From contig JAJYGM010000091.1 of the NCBI GenBank assembly GCA_021785095.1, forward strand, positions 1-7,267: DNA of 7,267 nucleotides. The letters are read 5' to 3'. The stretch is from Actinomycetes bacterium (GTDB lineage Bacteria; Actinomycetota; Acidimicrobiia; Acidimicrobiales; Bog-793). Of this stretch, positions 5,111-7,267 are shown piece after piece. The notes below the pieces were generated by a model. The model did not search any database and was not told where the DNA came from. It saw only the letters and a program-made list of their open reading frames with translations. Positions within the stretch are counted from its first letter, which is position 1. Each line of letters starts with the position of its first letter. The position numbers and the translations under genes were made by a program.

Positions 5111-6178
5111 ATGCGAGACTCGAGCGACCGTGGCCGTCGGCGGCATACGGCGAGCGCGCTGGTTGTCGGTGGGTTGATCGCCGCGTCTGTTCTCGCCGCG
5201 TGCGGCGGCGCAGGAGGCTCGGTGGTGTCAACCGGTACCTCGCCCTCACCCGGAACAGCGCTGCGATCTAGTACGACCAGCAGCGTGGTGCCCTGGTCGC
5301 CTATCGCGGCGGGAGCGCCTACGACGACCATGGTACCCACGACCACCACGCTGGCCCCGGCCCCCCCATGCACCGCGAGCGACCTTCGAGCCAAATCGGG
5401 CGAGGGAGGCGCCGCGGCGGGCAACCTCGCCAACCCGATCGTGCTCAGTAACGTCAGTCGCTCGACATGTCGCCTCGCCGGCTACCCCGACCTGGTCGGG
5501 ATCAGAAAGAGCGGCGCGCTGCACGCCCTCGCCGCCACGCACCTAAGCATGTTCGGGCCGCTCGACCCGGCCAACCTGTCTCCCGGCCAGTCTGGTCGGC
5601 TGGTAATCGGCACCGAGGACGGGTGCCAGGCGCTGAACGCGCCGGCGGCGGTCGCTGCGACCAACTCCGTCGGCCACCGCTTTGACGGAGTCGAGGTTGT
5701 CCTGCCTGACAGGCGCGGGATCCTTCGGGTCGATCACGTCGTGTTCAACACCGCCTGCGGGGTTTCAGAAACTGGGCTCGGAGTCGCGCCTTCGCCCGCG
5801 CCGGCGCCTCCCGCCGGGTCGCTGGCGACGCTCACCGCTACCGCTCACATCCAGAAGCAGATCCGCTCCGGACACCTGCTGGAATACACCGTCACCTTGA
5901 CCAATCCGACTCGAACCTCCGTCGAGTTGCACCCCTGCCCCAGCTACGAGGAGGCCCTCTACCTCTATACTCAAGGAGGCAAGGGAGACCACGTGACCCG
6001 CTCCTACACCCTCGACTGCGCCACGGTCCCCGCCTTGGCGGCCGGCGTCAGCGCCACCTTTGCCATGAAGATCGAGGTCCCCCAAGTCGCTGTGCGCACG
6101 GCCGCCAAGTTCATATGGACGATTGACGCGTTCACCGGGCCGGCAGCCGGCGAAGGCTTGGTTGTACTACCTGGCTGA
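5111..6178 (+). CDS. Lipoprotein with DUF4232-like domain
   Basis: The best start is ATG 5111 (or GTG 5108); the longer frame from 5039 only adds a basic, unlikely leader. No Shine-Dalgarno is well placed, and CACAAT six bases upstream would suit a leaderless transcript. The 355-residue product has an RRR-containing N-terminus, a hydrophobic stretch and a lipobox LAAC with the lipidated cysteine at residue 31. A Ser/Thr/Pro/Ala-rich linker follows (about 36-85). Residues 87-222 resemble the DUF4232 pattern: C-T-x-x-D-L at the start, PIVLSNVSRSTCRLAGYPDL, and a later C-G near 216. Cysteines at 87, 120, 172 and 216 could pair. A second proline linker leads to a domain at about 237-355 with VTLTNPTRTSVELHPCPSYE and an Ig-like strand pattern, with cysteines 276 and 303. 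It should be anchored outside the membrane. Function is unknown; a binding or envelope role is inferred. Confidence 0.72.
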   Translation: MRDSSDRGRRRHTASALVVGGLIAASVLAACGGAGGSVVSTGTSPSPGTALRSSTTSSVVPWSPIAAGAPTTTMVPTTTTLAPAPPCTASDLRAKSGEGGAAAGNLANPIVLSNVSRSTCRLAGYPDLVGIRKSGALHALAATHLSMFGPLDPANLSPGQSGRLVIGTEDGCQALNAPAAVAATNSVGHRFDGVEVVLPDRRGILRVDHVVFNTACGVSETGLGVAPSPAPAPPAGSLATLTATAHIQKQIRSGHLLEYTVTLTNPTRTSVELHPCPSYEEALYLYTQGGKGDHVTRSYTLDCATVPALAAGVSATFAMKIEVPQVAVRTAAKFIWTIDAFTGPAAGEGLVVLPG

Positions 6179-6237
6179 GTCAACTTCGGCTGTTGCTCGA
6201 TGCTCGATGGCTGAGGAAGAGGCTCGAACCAGGTAGT
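6166..6237. repeat. Short inverted repeat around the intergenic space
   Basis: ACTACCTGG (6166-6174) and CCAGGTAGT (6229-6237) are perfect 9-bp inverted copies 54 bases apart. The left copy covers the last codons of the lipoprotein gene. The loop contains the direct repeat GCTCGAT-GCTCGAT (6195-6208). It could be a weak terminator or chance. Confidence 0.25.
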
Positions 6238-6269
6238 GAGTCGCCAGAGTGGCGGGTACCCTCGACGTG

Positions 6270-6886
6270 GTGGGTAGCGAGCGGCTGGAGGAGCTGCGCC
6301 GGGTGCTCGTCCGTGGGCCGATGCCGGTCACCGTGGTGATCGCCGGCGCCGACCCGACCTGGCCGGCGCAGTACGAGGCCTACGCCGCCGCCTTGCAGTC
6401 GCTCCTCGGCGAACGGCTGCTGCTGGTCGAGCACATCGGCTCGACCTCCGTGCCGGGCCTCGCAGCCAAGCCGGTTATCGACATCGTCGCGGGCATCGAA
6501 GACCCCGACGACGAATCCGCCTACCTCCTCGACCTGGTCAGCGCCGGCTGGGAGCTACGGGTCCGGGAGCCCGGCCATCGCTGCCTACGCGCCGAGCCTG
6601 CCGTCCAGCGCTTCCACGGGGGGCAACGCTGCCCGCCAACTTGCACTGCTACCGGCCAAGCAGTCCCGAGATCAGCCGGTACCTGCACTTACGAGCCCGG
6701 TTGCGAGCCGACCCGGCCGCCCGCTCCCGATATGCCGACCTGAAACGGTCCCTCGCCACCCGGGGGTGGGCAGACATGAACCTCTACGCCGACGCCAAAG
6801 GCCCCTTGATCCGCGAGCTCCTCGCAGAACCCCCCAACGGTTCCGCCCAGTCACCACCGGACGCAACAGACGGCGCTAGCCGCTGA
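6270..6886 (+). pseudogene. GrpB-family protein (UPF0157), frameshifted
   Basis: The first frame (GTG 6249, 6267 or 6270) contains VVIAGADPTWPAQYEAYAAA and LLVEHIGSTSVPGLAAKPVI-DIVAG, the nucleotidyltransferase-fold signature of GrpB/UPF0157 proteins. It then breaks down after RVREPGHRCLRAEP. From about 6624 another frame resumes with NLHCYRPSSPEISRYLHLRA, then YADLKRSLATRGWADMNLYA-DAKGPLIRELL to TGA 6884-6886, the family C-terminus. Adding one base to the GGGGGG run at 6618-6623 would join the frames as HGGATLPANLHCYRP, so a lost G is the simplest cause. I favour GTG 6270 because TACCCT (6257-6262) lies seven bases upstream, as in leaderless actinobacterial transcripts, but this is uncertain. 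Members of this family are small cytosolic proteins of poorly defined role. A homopolymer sequencing error is a real alternative to decay. Confidence 0.83.
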
Positions 6887-7109
6887 CGCGCCTCAGGGCG
6901 GCACAGAACAATCGATCTGGGCGGCTACGACAACCAACGCGCAAGGGTGTCAGCCGCTACAGAGCGACGGCTCTGGATCGCAACGTCCCGAGCCGCTAGG
7001 GGCACCGGGAGTACCGAACGCACGCCCAGATCGCCCGACGGGATGCCACGGCAGCACCCGGAAGCCCACTTCGGGCGCGGTCCCATCGAGATCTCGTTGA
7101 TCAGTGCAG

Positions 7110-7140
7110 TGCGTACGCATGCCCTATGCATGCATACGCA
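7110..7140. repeat. Inverted pair of a 12-base motif, site 1
   Basis: TGCGTACGCATG (7110-7121) and CATGCATACGCA (7129-7140) are inverted copies matching at 11 of 12 positions, separated by seven bases. The same motif recurs at 7221-7240. It looks like a binding site for a dimeric protein such as a TetR-, Phd- or RHH-type regulator, or like an iteron or recombination core. Confidence 0.55.
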
Positions 7141-7220
7141 AGACCGTCTCGAACGGCGACGTCGACGTGCCGGTCGCCGCGGATTCGCAGCTCACCGGCT
7201 ATATCTCGCCGCGCACACCC

Positions 7221-7240
7221 TGCATACGCATGCGTACGCA
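7221..7240. repeat. Overlapping inverted pair of the same 12-base motif, site 2
   Basis: TGCATACGCATGCGTACGCA is a palindrome with a single mismatched pair. It contains two copies of TGCRTACGCATG, one on each strand, overlapping by four bases. Its centre is about 105 bases from the centre of site 1, close to ten helical turns. CGTTGATAA follows at 7242-7250. Confidence 0.55.
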
Positions 7241-7267
7241 GCGTTGATAAGGCCCCGAGAAATCCGC

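Larger units (their letters stand above)
6887..7267. other. Non-coding stretch at the right edge
   Basis: No convincing gene was found. A 68-codon minus-strand frame (6925-7131) and a 42-codon plus frame (7119-7247) have no recognisable product. AGCCGCT occurs three times (near 6878, 6952 and 6992), and the two paired motif sites at 7110-7140 and 7221-7240 are the only marked structures. A gene controlled by them may start just outside the window. Confidence 0.45.

Noticed and set aside
6221..6237. GGTTCGAGCC on the minus strand, resembling a tRNA T-loop
   Set aside because: The matching 3' side of the T-stem and any acceptor or anticodon arms are missing.
7110..7240. CRISPR array
   Set aside because: Only two palindromic sites with different internal spacing are present; there is no repeat-spacer periodicity.
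7119..7247. 42-residue frame running through both motif sites
   Set aside because: It is built largely from the repeated motif sequence and lacks a ribosome binding site.
7242..7250. CGTTGATAA as a possible DnaA box
   Set aside because: It deviates from the TTATCCACA consensus and occurs once; no replication gene or AT-rich unwinding region is nearby.

Overview
The window is GC-rich bacterial DNA. Frequent GTG starts, a high-GC third codon position, an LAAC lipobox lipoprotein with a DUF4232-like domain, and HicAB, Phd/PIN and GrpB variants typical of high-GC Gram-positives all point to an actinobacterium. An Acidimicrobiia-like lineage is possible but cannot be fixed from this sequence. No rRNA, tRNA, CRISPR array or intact insertion sequence was seen.

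Layout, left to right. (1) 195-658: a decayed gene for a small membrane-anchored protein whose C-terminal end is found in another frame. (2) 663-975: a gap holding two adjacent hairpins, probably a terminator region. (3) 976-2100: an intact secreted, probably beta-propeller protein. (4) 2101-2468: no recognised gene. (5) 2469-2846: an orphan PqqD-like (RiPP recognition element) gene, running out of frame into (6) 2812-3291: the C-terminal half of a serine recombinase. (7) 3288-3846: a hicA-hicB toxin-antitoxin pair in which hicA is broken by one missing base and hicB is intact; a 15-bp-arm inverted repeat overlaps the likely promoter. (8) 3988-4722, minus strand: a chain of broken genes, namely a Phd-like antitoxin with an apparent internal deletion, the C-terminal half of a PIN toxin, the C-terminal part of a GNAT acetyltransferase and the C-terminal half of a RelE-type toxin. 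(9) 4723-5107: no recognised gene. (10) 5111-6178: an intact DUF4232-like lipoprotein. (11) 6270-6886: a GrpB-family (UPF0157) gene frameshifted near a run of six G. (12) 6887-7267: no gene, but two sites made of the same 12-base inverted motif, about 105 bases apart.

From about 2.4 to 4.8 kb the window is a genomic graveyard of accessory modules: parts of three toxin-antitoxin systems, a recombinase and an acetyltransferase, most kept only as 3' portions. The two exported proteins flanking it look like ordinary intact host genes. The best-supported functional leftovers are HicB (an orphan antitoxin and possible DNA-binding regulator), the PqqD-like protein, the two exported proteins, and the palindromes at 3224-3263, 3905-3920 and 7110-7240.
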